From: Pseudomonas hormoni
Lineage (GTDB): Bacteria; Pseudomonadota; Gammaproteobacteria; Pseudomonadales; Pseudomonadaceae
Assembly (NCBI RefSeq): GCF_018502625.1
Contig: NZ_CP075566.1
Location: forward strand, 5,335,001-5,399,000
DNA: 64,000 nucleotides
Direction: 5' to 3'
Position 1 is the stretch's first letter, and each line of letters opens with the position of its first letter. Positions 47,110 to 55,963 of this stretch are shown here, piece by piece. Under the pieces are notes generated by a model that saw only the letters and a program-made list of their open reading frames with translations, did not search any database and was not told the DNA's origin. A program made the position numbers and the translations under genes.

Positions 47110-47742
47110 TCAGAAAGGCTCGTTGCCACGGCGCCGGAACCAGCCGGTCAATGACAGGCGATCACGGGTCGCGGGCAGGACTTCGTGGGGCACCTCGCCC
47201 GACAGGAACACCACCAGGCATCCGCCGGTAGGCACCACATCGTGTTCGACGCCATCCTTCAGGTACATGCGCAACTGACCGCCGTGCGCCGGCAACCAAC
47301 CGTCGTTGAGGTAGACCACCGCCGAGACCATGCGTCGGTCGTCATCGCGAAAGCGGTCGACATGCTTGAGGTAGAAAGCACCGGGCGGGTACATCGCAAA
47401 ATGGCTTTCGAAATCTTCCAGGCCCAGATACAAACCGCGATTCATGGCCTCGCGCAGGCTGTCCATCAACTGCAGATAGCTGTCGCATGCCAACGCCTGA
47501 CCGGGCTCGATCCACTGGATCTTGTCGCCGCGAATCCCCTCGCGAATCTCCGATGTCGGCCCGCGGCCCACTGCGGCCGGGGCCAGTTCACCCTCGGCGG
47601 CACGTTTACGGCACTCAGCCGCCAGTTCTTGGGTCAGACCCAAAGGCAGGAAAATATTCTGCTGCGACCAGCCGCGTTCAGCCAGGTCGTCGACGATACG
47701 TAACAGCAGCGGGTGATCAGAGGATATTTGCATGGCGCGCAT
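47110..47742 (-). CDS. 2-oxoglutarate/Fe(II) prolyl hydroxylase, PPHD type
   Basis: 210 residues. The iron triad is visible as His127-x-Asp129 in YLKHVDRF and His186 in GEVPHEVLP, with the 2-oxoglutarate Arg195 in RDRLSLTGWF. The sequence matches the Pseudomonas PHD2-like hydroxylase, shown to hydroxylate a proline of elongation factor Tu. AGGA lies six bases before the ATG at 47742. It is divergent from the DUF2059 gene and directly precedes DUF523. The EF-Tu target is assigned by homology. Confidence 0.85.
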   Translation of the reverse strand: MRAMQISSDHPLLLRIVDDLAERGWSQQNIFLPLGLTQELAAECRKRAAEGELAPAAVGRGPTSEIREGIRGDKIQWIEPGQALACDSYLQLMDSLREAMNRGLYLGLEDFESHFAMYPPGAFYLKHVDRFRDDDRRMVSAVVYLNDGWLPAHGGQLRMYLKDGVEHDVVPTGGCLVVFLSGEVPHEVLPATRDRLSLTGWFRRRGNEPF

Positions 47743-47850
47743 AGTATTCCTGTGCCCGAAAATCCGACAGAGCCGCACAGCGGCTTGATACGAATTCTCG
47801 ACAAGTCTGTATGCCACACGGAGAATAGTCGCCTGCTGACAGGAGTCCCT

Positions 47851-48603
47851 ATGCGCCGTTTGCTTTTTTCCCTGATGATGTTCTGCGTTTTGCCCGCCTG
47901 GGCAGACGGCCACGACCAGTTGTACAAGGTCGCCGGCTGGCCAGAACAACGCGCGCATTTCAGCGATGCCCTCTCCGCCGCTCAGCAGCGTTACCAGAAA
48001 AGCCTGCCGCCCGCCGTGTTTCAGGCGCTGGTGAACAACAGCAATCAGCGCTTTGCCCCGCAGGCCGTGGACCAGCGCGCCGAAGCGCAATTGCGCAAAA
48101 CCCTCGCTGATCCGAAGCCTGCACTGGCCTTCTTCCAGTCGCCGCTGGGCCAGAAAATCGTGGCCGCCGAGCTGCTGGCGACCCGTCGTGATCAGTTGGC
48201 GAAGAACGCCAAGGGCCTGCCGAAGATTCAGGCCAGCGACAGCCGCACGCTGATCATCGGTCACCTCGCCCAGGCCTTGCCCGCGCGTGAGGCCGGGGCG
48301 GAAGTCAGCCTGGCGATTGCCGGCGTCGCGGCCGACAGCTTGAGTTCGATGATCCCCGGCCTGCTCGGCGGCGGTCAGGCGCAAGGTCTGTTGAACGGCC
48401 AGCGTCAGCGCTTGATGGATCAGATCGGCAGCGACCTGAACAACACGCTGTTGTATGTCTATCGCGACCTGACGGATAACGAGCTTGAGGAGTTTGCTAC
48501 GTTTGCCGAGTCGGCCGAAGGCAAGGCTTATTACCAGGCGGCGCTTGCGGCGATTCGGGCGGGGTTGGCGGTGGGGCAGGATCCTTCGAATTTGACCCAG
48601 TAA
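47851..48603 (+). CDS. DUF2059 exported protein
   Basis: 250 residues with a signal peptide ending PAWA-DGHDQL. The mature protein is largely helical and rich in Gln and Ala; the C-terminal segment (DLTDNELEEFATFAESAEGKAYYQAALAAI) is the DUF2059 core, and a similar helix pair occurs near 85-110 (LADPKPALAFFQSPLGQKIV). AGGAG precedes the ATG. Function unknown; expected in the periplasm. Confidence 0.8.
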   Translation: MRRLLFSLMMFCVLPAWADGHDQLYKVAGWPEQRAHFSDALSAAQQRYQKSLPPAVFQALVNNSNQRFAPQAVDQRAEAQLRKTLADPKPALAFFQSPLGQKIVAAELLATRRDQLAKNAKGLPKIQASDSRTLIIGHLAQALPAREAGAEVSLAIAGVAADSLSSMIPGLLGGGQAQGLLNGQRQRLMDQIGSDLNNTLLYVYRDLTDNELEEFATFAESAEGKAYYQAALAAIRAGLAVGQDPSNLTQ

Positions 48604-48626
48604 TGCTCAGCGTCTGAGAGGACGCT

Positions 48627-48692
48627 TTCGCGGGCAAGCCTCGCTCCTACAGGTCATGCGTGAACCCTGTAGGAGCGAGGCTTGCCCGCGAA
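48627..48692. repeat. REPIN, class CGCGGGCAAGCCTCGCTCC
   Basis: Compact element: inverted copies of about 26 bases with a 14-base loop, between the convergent DUF2059 and alpha/beta hydrolase genes. Confidence 0.9.
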
Positions 48693-48708
48693 GGGGCCGG
48701 AACAATCA

Positions 48709-49656
48709 CTAAAGATTCCGGCCTTTGATCCGCTTGCTCAAAAACCCGAAATACTCCCCGCGCAACGCCACTGTCTCATTCGCCAAATGATGCCGAGCCT
48801 CAGGCAGCATCAACACCTGCGGCCGATCGAACTTGGCTTTCAACACCTCAAGGTTGTGCTCCCAATCCACCGTCATGTCCGCCTGCCCTTGCACGATCAA
48901 CGGCTGCCGCATGCTGCCCGGAGCGGCTTCGATGCGCTTGATCCACCGCGCCAGCGCGCCAACCCAGGCCGTCGGCAGCCGCAGCGGCTGCAACGGGTCG
49001 GCTTGCAGGAACGGCAGGAAATCCGGGTCGTTGGAGTTCTCGCTGAAGCGCCGGGCGATGGCTTTGACGAAAGGCTTGAGCAGGTAATAACTGAGCTGCG
49101 ACCACCCCCAGGCCCGCGGCCTCACCAATGGCGACAACAAAATCACCTGGCCCTGGGCCGGGCTGCTAGCGCCTTCATTCAGCACATGGTCGATCACGAT
49201 GGCGCCACCGGTACTCTGCCCGCACAGGTGCCACGGCTGTGGCAGATCGAGGGATTGCGCCTCGGCAAACAGCCCTTGCAGCGTGTCCTGATATTCGGCG
49301 AAATCCTTGATGCTCGCCCGTTCGCCGCTGGACAGACCGTGCCCCGGCAAGTCGCAGGCGATCACCGCAAACCCCTGATCCAGGGCCCACTCGATCACAT
49401 GCCGGTAAAGCCCGGTGTGATCGTAGAAACCGTGAAACACAAACAACGTCGCCTTCGCCCGTTCCGGCCACCAGAGCTGGCTGACCAGCTCATAACCGTC
49501 CACCTCGAAACGCCCCAGGCCACTGCGCAACTGACGCCCCGGAAAATCCAGGCCGTAGAACCGCCGGTACGCCAGCGCCTCCACGGACAGCGGCTGCCAC
49601 TCGGCCAAAGGCCGCAGGCCGGCACGCAGATGATCAGGGTCGAAAGTGGCGGACAT
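48709..49656 (-). CDS. alpha/beta hydrolase, monoacylglycerol-lipase-like
   Basis: 315 residues. The oxyanion region FVFHGFYDHTGLYRHVI, the GHGLSSGERASIKDF segment and the nucleophile elbow CGQSTGGAI (Ser) fit the serine aminopeptidase S33 / lysophospholipase group. A late His in PEARHHLANE completes a plausible triad. No signal peptide, so cytoplasmic. Divergent from a thioredoxin-fold gene. Substrate unknown. Confidence 0.85.
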   Translation of the reverse strand: MSATFDPDHLRAGLRPLAEWQPLSVEALAYRRFYGLDFPGRQLRSGLGRFEVDGYELVSQLWWPERAKATLFVFHGFYDHTGLYRHVIEWALDQGFAVIACDLPGHGLSSGERASIKDFAEYQDTLQGLFAEAQSLDLPQPWHLCGQSTGGAIVIDHVLNEGASSPAQGQVILLSPLVRPRAWGWSQLSYYLLKPFVKAIARRFSENSNDPDFLPFLQADPLQPLRLPTAWVGALARWIKRIEAAPGSMRQPLIVQGQADMTVDWEHNLEVLKAKFDRPQVLMLPEARHHLANETVALRGEYFGFLSKRIKGRNL

Positions 49657-49753
49657 GGGCGATTCCAGAGCACGAAGCGGACTTTATAAGCCTGCGATAT
49701 TCATCTGTCGCGGCAAGCATGGCAAGCTGGGCGACCTTCGAGGATCGACACCC

Positions 49754-50335
49754 ATGCGTTCGCCCTACCGCACCCCACTGCTTGCCAGCCTGATCGCCCT
49801 CGTGTGTGCCGGTGTGTTGTGGGCGGCTTACGACTGGTTTCAGGGACGCTATCTGCGCGCGTTCAGCGAGCACACCGCGGTATTTTCCGGCGACCCGTTG
49901 CGCCTGCCCGACCACCTCGCCGGCCCCGGCGCGATCCGCCTCGTGCATTTCTGGGACCCGGCCTGCCCGTGCAACGTCGGCAATCAGCAACACCTGAGCG
50001 AACTGGTCGAGCAGTACGCTGCGCAGGGCGTCGAATTTTATGCGGTACAAAAGCCCGGCAGCCACGGCCAGTTGCCCAGCACCTTGAGCAGCCTGAAAAC
50101 CATCACCGTCCTCCCAGGCTCGGAACAGATCCCGGCCAGCCCGGCCGTGGCGATCTGGGATCGCAGTGGCAAACTCGCCTACTTCGGCCCTTACAGCGAG
50201 GGCCTGACCTGCAATTCGAGCAACAGCTTTATCGAGCCGATCCTGCAAGCGTTGAACGCCGGCCGCGAGGTGAATGCCACGCACACTCTGGCCGTGGGGT
50301 GTTACTGCCCGTGGCCTGTCGATACAACGAAGTAG
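49754..50335 (+). CDS. membrane-anchored thioredoxin-fold protein (DUF6436-like)
   Basis: 193 residues. An N-terminal anchor or uncleaved signal (LLASLIALVCAGVLWAAY) precedes a thioredoxin-like domain. The active-site position reads FWDPACPCNVGNQ with Cys71 and Cys73, a CxC rather than the usual CxxC. SPAVAIWDRSGKLAYFGPY matches the cis-proline strand pair. Further cysteines lie in the tail (GLTCNSS, GCYCPW). Periplasmic redox activity is inferred from the fold. It is followed by the acylase gene, which folds in the periplasm. Confidence 0.75.
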   Translation: MRSPYRTPLLASLIALVCAGVLWAAYDWFQGRYLRAFSEHTAVFSGDPLRLPDHLAGPGAIRLVHFWDPACPCNVGNQQHLSELVEQYAAQGVEFYAVQKPGSHGQLPSTLSSLKTITVLPGSEQIPASPAVAIWDRSGKLAYFGPYSEGLTCNSSNSFIEPILQALNAGREVNATHTLAVGCYCPWPVDTTK

Positions 50336-50449
50336 CGACAGATCAGGCAACAAGAATCCCTCCTACGGGTGATGGGCCGATTCGGCAGGCCGTGTTAAAC
50401 AGTGACGCCAGGGAATTGCTGCCACTCATAACAAGAACAAGGAATCACC

Positions 50450-52861
50450 ATGAAACGTCTCCTGACTGCGCTCGTCCTGCTGATTGTCGTGCTCGCCGCA
50501 GGCGCCGGCTGGTACGTCTACAGCAAGCAGCCGACACGCCAGGGCATGGTTGAACTGCAACACCTGCAAGGCTCCGTCACCGTCCGGTACGACGAGCGAG
50601 GCATCCCGCACATCCGCGCCGAAAACGAAACCGACCTGTACCGCGCCCTCGGCTACGTGCACGCCCAGGACCGGCTGTTTCAGATGGAAGTCCTGCGTCG
50701 CCTCGCCCGCGGTGAACTGGCCGAAGTGCTGGGCCCGAAACTGCTCGACACCGACAAATTGATGCGCAGCCTGCGCATTCGCGAACGCGCCGAAACCTAC
50801 CTCGCCAATCTGGACAAACAGTCCCCTTCATTCATTGCCATGCAGGCCTATCTGGATGGCATCAACCAGTATCAGGACAGCCATCCGAAACCCGCCGAGT
50901 TCGATGCACTGGGCATTTCGAAACGCCCGTTCACCGCTCAGGACACCATCAGCATCGCCGGTTACATGGCCTACAGTTTTGCCGCGGCGTTTCGCACCGA
51001 ACCCTTGCTGACTTACGTGCGTGACCAGCTGGGTGCCGACTACCTGAACGTCTTCGAGCTCGACTGGCAGCCCAAAGGTGTGCTGGCGAAAAACCCCGGC
51101 AGCGCCATGCCGACCCTCGCCAGCGCCGACTGGAAAGACCTCAACGCCCTCGCCCGCCTGAGCGAGCAAGCACTGGCCGACAACGGCTTGCCGCAGTTCG
51201 AGGGCAGCAACGCCTGGGTGGTCTCCGGCAACCGCACCAAAAGCGGCAAGCCGCTGCTGGCGGGTGACCCGCATATCCGCTTTTCCGCGCCGTCGGTGTG
51301 GTACGAAGCGCAGCTCTCGGCGCCGGGCTTCGAACTCTACGGTCACTATCAGGCGTTGATGCCGTTCGCCTCGCTGGGAATGAACCGAGACTTCGGCTGG
51401 AGCATCACCATGTTCCAGAACGACGACCTCGACCTGATCGCCGAGAAGGTCAATCCTGACAACCCCAATCAGGTCTGGTATCGCGGCAAATGGGTGGACA
51501 TGGTCACCAGCGAGCAGCAGATCGCGGTCAAGGGCCAGGCGCCAGTGACCTTGGTGCTGCGCCAGTCGCCCCACGGGCCGATCGTCAACGATGCGCTGGG
51601 CAACAGCGTCGGCAAAACGCCAATCGCCATGTGGTGGGGTTTTCTCGAAAGCCAGAATCCGATCCTTGAAGGCTTCTACCAACTCAATCGCGCCGACACC
51701 CTGGCCAAGGCGCGCAGTGCCGCCGCCAAGGTCCAGGCTCCGGGCCTGAACATCGTGTGGGCCAATGCCAAGGGCGACATCGGCTGGTGGGCGGCGGCGC
51801 AGTTGCCGAAACGCCCCGCGGGTGTGCGGCCGTGGTTCATCCTCGACGGCAGCAGCGCCGAAGCGGACAAGGACGGCTTCTACCCGTTCAGCGCCAACCC
51901 GCAGGAAGAGAACCCGGCGCGGGGCTACATTGTCTCGGCCAACTTCCAGCCCGTGTCGTCGACCGGCATGGAGATTCCCGGTTACTACAACCTCGCGGAT
52001 CGGGGTCAGCAGCTCAATCGCCAGCTCGGCGACAAAACCGTCAAATGGGATCTGGAGACCAGCCAGAAGCTGCAACTGGGCACCACCACGGCCTACGGCT
52101 CGCGCTTGCTGGCGCCGTTGTTGCCGGTGCTGCGTGAAGGGGTGAGCGATCCCGCCGAACTCAAACTGGTGGAGCAACTGGCTCAGTGGAAAGGTGACTA
52201 CCCGCTGGATTCCACCAGCGCCACGCTGTTCAACCAGTTCCTGTTCAACCTCGCGGACGCATCGATGCACGATGAACTGGGCAATGACTTTTTTGAAACG
52301 CTGCTCTCGACCCGGGTGATCGATGCCGCGCTGCCGCGTCTGGCGGCGAACGCCGACTCGCCGTGGTGGGACAACCGCAACACCCTCGGCAAGGAAACCC
52401 GTGGCGATACGGTGAAGGTGGCGTGGCAAGCGAGCATCGCGCACCTCAAGACCACGCTGGGCGCGGATTTCGCGCAATGGCAGTGGGGCAAGGCGCACAC
52501 GCTGACCCATGGTCATCCGCTGGGGCAGCAGAAGCCGCTGGACCGGATTTTCAATGTCGGGCCGTTCGCGGCGCCCGGTACCCATGAAGTGCCGAACAAT
52601 CTCTCGGCCAAAATCGGGCCGGCGCCATGGCCAGTCACTTACGGGCCATCGACCCGGCGCCTGATCGATTTCGCCGACCCGGCGCACAGCCTGACCGTGA
52701 ACCCGGTAGGTCAAAGTGGTGTGCCGTTTGACCGGCATTATGAAGATCAGGCTGAGGCGTATGTCGAAGGGGTGTACTTCCAGGCGCATCTTAATGATGA
52801 GGAAGTCACGGCGAATACGCGGAGTACGTTGAAGCTGTTGCCGGCGCGCAGTGCTCAGTAG
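50450..52861 (+). CDS. hacB: penicillin acylase family, probable AHL acylase (HacB-like)
   Basis: 803 residues, an N-terminal nucleophile hydrolase precursor that is exported and self-cleaved. A signal or anchor (TALVLLIVVLAAGAGWYVY) is followed by the alpha chain (VTVRYDERGIPHIRAEN). The cleavage site is FEG|SNAW, with nucleophile Ser253 opening the beta chain; AGDPHI and GFELYGHYQALMPF are family segments. The P. aeruginosa acylase in the same position beside the spu genes (HacB, PA0305) degrades acyl-homoserine lactones, so quorum-signal cleavage is the likely role. Other amide substrates are possible. Confidence 0.85.
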   Translation: MKRLLTALVLLIVVLAAGAGWYVYSKQPTRQGMVELQHLQGSVTVRYDERGIPHIRAENETDLYRALGYVHAQDRLFQMEVLRRLARGELAEVLGPKLLDTDKLMRSLRIRERAETYLANLDKQSPSFIAMQAYLDGINQYQDSHPKPAEFDALGISKRPFTAQDTISIAGYMAYSFAAAFRTEPLLTYVRDQLGADYLNVFELDWQPKGVLAKNPGSAMPTLASADWKDLNALARLSEQALADNGLPQFEGSNAWVVSGNRTKSGKPLLAGDPHIRFSAPSVWYEAQLSAPGFELYGHYQALMPFASLGMNRDFGWSITMFQNDDLDLIAEKVNPDNPNQVWYRGKWVDMVTSEQQIAVKGQAPVTLVLRQSPHGPIVNDALGNSVGKTPIAMWWGFLESQNPILEGFYQLNRADTLAKARSAAAKVQAPGLNIVWANAKGDIGWWAAAQLPKRPAGVRPWFILDGSSAEADKDGFYPFSANPQEENPARGYIVSANFQPVSSTGMEIPGYYNLADRGQQLNRQLGDKTVKWDLETSQKLQLGTTTAYGSRLLAPLLPVLREGVSDPAELKLVEQLAQWKGDYPLDSTSATLFNQFLFNLADASMHDELGNDFFETLLSTRVIDAALPRLAANADSPWWDNRNTLGKETRGDTVKVAWQASIAHLKTTLGADFAQWQWGKAHTLTHGHPLGQQKPLDRIFNVGPFAAPGTHEVPNNLSAKIGPAPWPVTYGPSTRRLIDFADPAHSLTVNPVGQSGVPFDRHYEDQAEAYVEGVYFQAHLNDEEVTANTRSTLKLLPARSAQ

Positions 52862-52879
52862 ATTTGTATTGGCTGGACT

Positions 52880-52963
52880 GGCCTCATCGCTAGCAGGCTA
52901 GCTCCCACAGTGGTCCTGTGCACGCAGATCCATTGTGGGAGCTAGCCTGCTAGCGATGAGGCC
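52880..52963. repeat. REPIN, class GGGAGCTAGCCTGCTAGCGAT
   Basis: Inverted copies of about 30 bases (52880-52909 and 52934-52963) between the convergent acylase and GlxA-family genes. Confidence 0.92.
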
Positions 52964-52988
52964 CGCAAGAACAACGCCTATTCATGGC

Positions 52989-53954
52989 TCAAACCATCGC
53001 CGCAAAATTCAACCTGAACTGCTGCGGTGTCACCCCCAACCGGCGATTGAACACGCTGCGCATATGCTGGGCATCGCGAAATCCGCACTGGTACGCCACG
53101 GTTTTCAGCGGTGCCCCAGTGCTTTCCAGCATCACCCGCGCCGCATCCACCCTTGCCCGCTCGACAAATTCCGCCGGGGTGACTTTCGCCTCTTTGGCAA
53201 ACACCCGGGAAAAGTTGCGAGCGCTCATGTTGGCCGCGTTGGCCAGGTCGGCAATGGTCAGGTCGCCGGTCAGGTTGGCCAGCACGTAGTGCTGAACCAT
53301 CGCCACCGCCGACGTCGGTTCGGCATGGGGCGTGAGGAATGGGCTGAACTGTGACTGCCCGCCCGAACGCTGGGTGAACACCACCAGCCGCTTGGCCACA
53401 CTCAGCGCGACTTCCGGTCCGTGATCCCGGGCCAACAGGTACAACGACAAATCGATTCCCGCGGTGACGCCGGCCGAGGTGTACAGCTCGCCGTCCTGCA
53501 CGTACAGGCGATCAGCCTCGACCTGAGTCGAAGGACACAACGCCGCGAGCGCCGCTGCATCGCCCCAATGAGTCGTCACCGTTCGCCCCTCGAGTAACCC
53601 GGCGCGGGCGAGCATGAACGCGCCATTGCAGATCGAGCCGAAGCGTTGCGCCAGTGCGCTGGCATCCCGCAGCCAGGCATCGAAGGCTGCGCCGAAATCC
53701 ATGAACGGCAACTGCGGCCCTCCAGCCACCAGCAACAAGTCGTACGCGTCCAGCGCCTCGCTGAAATGGCGATGGGCATTGAGCGCCAAACCGTTGGAGC
53801 ACGGCATCATCCCGCGCTCCACGCCGATCACCTCCAGCCGATAGTGATCCTCCGGTGCCAGGAAACGATTGGCCTCGGAAAACACATCCATGGGGCCGGT
53901 GACGTCCAGGGACTGGACGCCGGCGAAGACCACGATGGCAACGGTTTTACTCAT
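52989..53954 (-). CDS. GlxA family transcriptional regulator (DJ-1/PfpI plus AraC)
   Basis: 321 residues. The N-terminal half is a DJ-1/PfpI-like amidotransferase-fold domain (VVFAGVQSLDVTGPMDVFSEA; the elbow reads SICNGAFMLARAGLL, with Cys). The C-terminal half is an AraC-type double helix-turn-helix (DLANAANMSARNFSRVFAKE and VAYQCGFRDAQHMRSVFNRRLGVTPQQFR). It is divergent from an HD-domain gene across a 340-base gap that holds a REPIN; that gene is its probable target. Ligand unknown. Confidence 0.9.
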   Translation of the reverse strand: MSKTVAIVVFAGVQSLDVTGPMDVFSEANRFLAPEDHYRLEVIGVERGMMPCSNGLALNAHRHFSEALDAYDLLLVAGGPQLPFMDFGAAFDAWLRDASALAQRFGSICNGAFMLARAGLLEGRTVTTHWGDAAALAALCPSTQVEADRLYVQDGELYTSAGVTAGIDLSLYLLARDHGPEVALSVAKRLVVFTQRSGGQSQFSPFLTPHAEPTSAVAMVQHYVLANLTGDLTIADLANAANMSARNFSRVFAKEAKVTPAEFVERARVDAARVMLESTGAPLKTVAYQCGFRDAQHMRSVFNRRLGVTPQQFRLNFAAMV

Positions 53955-53986
53955 GGTTCAAAACGCCTCTGTGGATCACGCTTACC

Positions 53987-54121
53987 TGTGGCGAGGGAGC
54001 TTGCTCCCGCTCGACTGCGCAGCAGTCGCAAAACCGTCGGATGCGATGTGCCTGACAGAATTCGGCTGCAGTTTCTTTGGGGCCGCTTCGCGACCCAGCG
54101 GGAGCAAGCTCCCTCGCCACA
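53987..54121. repeat. REPIN, class GTGGCGAGGGAGCTTGCTCC, long form
   Basis: Outer arms at about 53987-54010 and 54098-54121 enclose about 87 bases with an inner palindrome (CGACTGCGCAGCAGTCG). It takes up much of the divergent glxA-HD gap; the remaining 170 bases before the HD gene should hold the promoter, though I see no clear boxes. Confidence 0.9.
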
Positions 54122-54294
54122 AAAGCTCTCTCGCTGGCAGCAAACTTAGCCAATCCGCACCCAACAAGCGAGGCTGGCGCGATATACATGCTCATTGGCA
54201 AGGATCGCAGCCATGGATCGATTGTCCGGTTTTGGCTGCCGGAACAGACTTGTTCCATCAGCGCCGCCACGGCGTTCCCCACGAGGACAGCACC

Positions 54295-54936
54295 ATGAGC
54301 AGCACCATCGCCGGTATCAAAATCCCTGACAGCGCGTTGGCCCGGGCCACCACGGACTACATTCGCGACGTCGAATCCGATTTGCTTTACCACCACTCGC
54401 GCCGGGTGTTTCTGTTCGGTGCGTTGAGCGGTGAACGCAAGCAACTGGCCTACAACCCCGAGCTATTATATGTCGGCGCCATGTTCCATGACCTGGGTCT
54501 GGTGGAAGGCCATCGCACGGACGACGAACGCTTCGAAGTCGATAGCGCCAACGCCGCCAAAGCGTTCCTCAAGCCCTACGGGTTGAGTGACGACGACATC
54601 GAGCAAGTGTGGTTGTCGATTGCCCTGCACACCACACCGGGCGTGCCACAACACCTGCGTCCGAACGTGGCGCTGGTGACCGCGGGGGTTGAAATGGACG
54701 TGCTGGGTATCGACTACGCGGCGTTCCCTACCGTGCAACGCGAAGCGGTGGTGCATGCCCATCCACGGGGTGAAGGGTTCAAGGAGTGCATCCTGTGTGC
54801 ATTCGCCAACGGTTTCAAACACAAGCCGGATACCACGTTCGGTACGGTGAATGCGGACGTGCTGGTGGACAGCGAGCCAGGGTTCAAGCCGATGAACTTC
54901 GTCGAGATCATCCGCAAATCGCCTTGGGTTTCCTAA
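54295..54936 (+). CDS. HD-domain hydrolase, cyanamide-hydratase-like
   Basis: 213 residues. Metal ligands of the HD fold appear as HHSRRVFLFG (about 30-39), GAMFHDLGLVEGH (HD pair) and SIALHTTPGVP. This arrangement, including HSxRVFxFG, resembles the cyanamide hydratase group and related unknown bacterial proteins. The start was placed at MSSTIAGIKIP; the longer open frame runs through the REPIN. It is divergent from a GlxA-type regulator. Substrate unknown; small nitrile-like compounds are one possibility. Confidence 0.78.
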   Translation: MSSTIAGIKIPDSALARATTDYIRDVESDLLYHHSRRVFLFGALSGERKQLAYNPELLYVGAMFHDLGLVEGHRTDDERFEVDSANAAKAFLKPYGLSDDDIEQVWLSIALHTTPGVPQHLRPNVALVTAGVEMDVLGIDYAAFPTVQREAVVHAHPRGEGFKECILCAFANGFKHKPDTTFGTVNADVLVDSEPGFKPMNFVEIIRKSPWVS

Positions 54937-54941
54937 AGCAA

Positions 54942-55033
54942 ATGTGGGAGCGAGCCTGCTCGCGATGAGGGTGTGTCAGTCAACATTTTCGTCGTCTGAC
55001 ACACCGCCATCGCGAGCAGGCTCGCTCCCACAT
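54942..55033. repeat. REPIN, class GGGAGCGAGCCTGCTCGCGAT with extended arms
   Basis: Inverted copies continue inward through GGTGTGTCAG / CTGACACACC, giving arms near 38 bases with few mismatches. It lies between the convergent HD gene and the end of the spu operon. Confidence 0.9.
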
Positions 55034-55069
55034 CGGATCGGGGTTGACCACGTAATTGTGGCCAACGCT

Positions 55070-55963
55070 TCAAGCCGCTTCCGGCGCCTGCTGCGCGCGA
55101 CGCACGTCCGGTTGCTTCCAGGAGTCGGCAGCGCTTTCTTCGATGGCCTGCTGAATCGCACGCTTGCGCGCTTCTTCGGCACGACGGCTGAAGAACCAGA
55201 CCAGGAAGGTCATCAGCGACACCGCCAGCAGAATCAGACTGGCCACGGCGTTGATCTCGGGCTTCACGCCCAGACGCACCGCCGAGAACACCTCCATCGG
55301 CAGAGTCGTGGAACCCGGCCCCGACACGAAGCTCGCCAGCACCAGGTCATCCAGCGACAGGGCGAACGACATCATGCCGCCCGCACCCAACGATGGCGCG
55401 ATCATCGGGATGGTGATCAGAAAGAACACCTTCCACGGCCGCGCGCCAAGGTCCATGGCCGCCTCTTCGATGGACAGGTCCAGCTCACGCAAGCGCGCCG
55501 ACACCACCACCGCCACATACGCCGCACAGAACGTCGTGTGGGCGATCCAGATGGTGACGATGCCGCGTTCCTGTGGCCAGCCGATCATCTGCGCCATGGC
55601 CACGAACAGCAGCAACAGCGACAGACCGGTAATCACTTCGGGCATCACCAGCGGCGCGGTGACCAGGCCACCGAACAGTGTGCGGCCCTTGAAGTGGGTA
55701 ATACGGGTCAGGACGAACGCCGCCAACGTGCCCAGCGCCACCGCCGCCACCGCCGTGTAGCAGGCGATTTCCAGCGAGCGCACCACCGAGCCCATCAGTT
55801 GGGTGTTGTCCATCAGCCCGACGTACCACTTGATCGACCAGCCGCCCCACACCGTCACCAATTTCGAGGCGTTGAAGGAGTAGATCACCAGAATCAGCAT
55901 CGGCGCGTAGATAAACAGCAAACCTGCTATCAGCATGAAACTCGAGAAACGGAAGCGCTTCAT
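55070..55963 (-). CDS. spuH: polyamine ABC transporter permease SpuH (PotI-like)
   Basis: 297 residues with six membrane segments. The coupling motif EEAAMDLGARPWKVFFLITIP is typical of the permease EAA loop. It is the last gene of the spu operon and its ATG overlaps the stop of spuG (ATGA). It forms the channel with SpuG for spermidine/putrescine entry. The C-terminal tail (about 35 residues, rich in Arg, Glu and Ala) is cytoplasmic. Confidence 0.93.
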   Translation of the reverse strand: MKRFRFSSFMLIAGLLFIYAPMLILVIYSFNASKLVTVWGGWSIKWYVGLMDNTQLMGSVVRSLEIACYTAVAAVALGTLAAFVLTRITHFKGRTLFGGLVTAPLVMPEVITGLSLLLLFVAMAQMIGWPQERGIVTIWIAHTTFCAAYVAVVVSARLRELDLSIEEAAMDLGARPWKVFFLITIPMIAPSLGAGGMMSFALSLDDLVLASFVSGPGSTTLPMEVFSAVRLGVKPEINAVASLILLAVSLMTFLVWFFSRRAEEARKRAIQQAIEESAADSWKQPDVRRAQQAPEAA

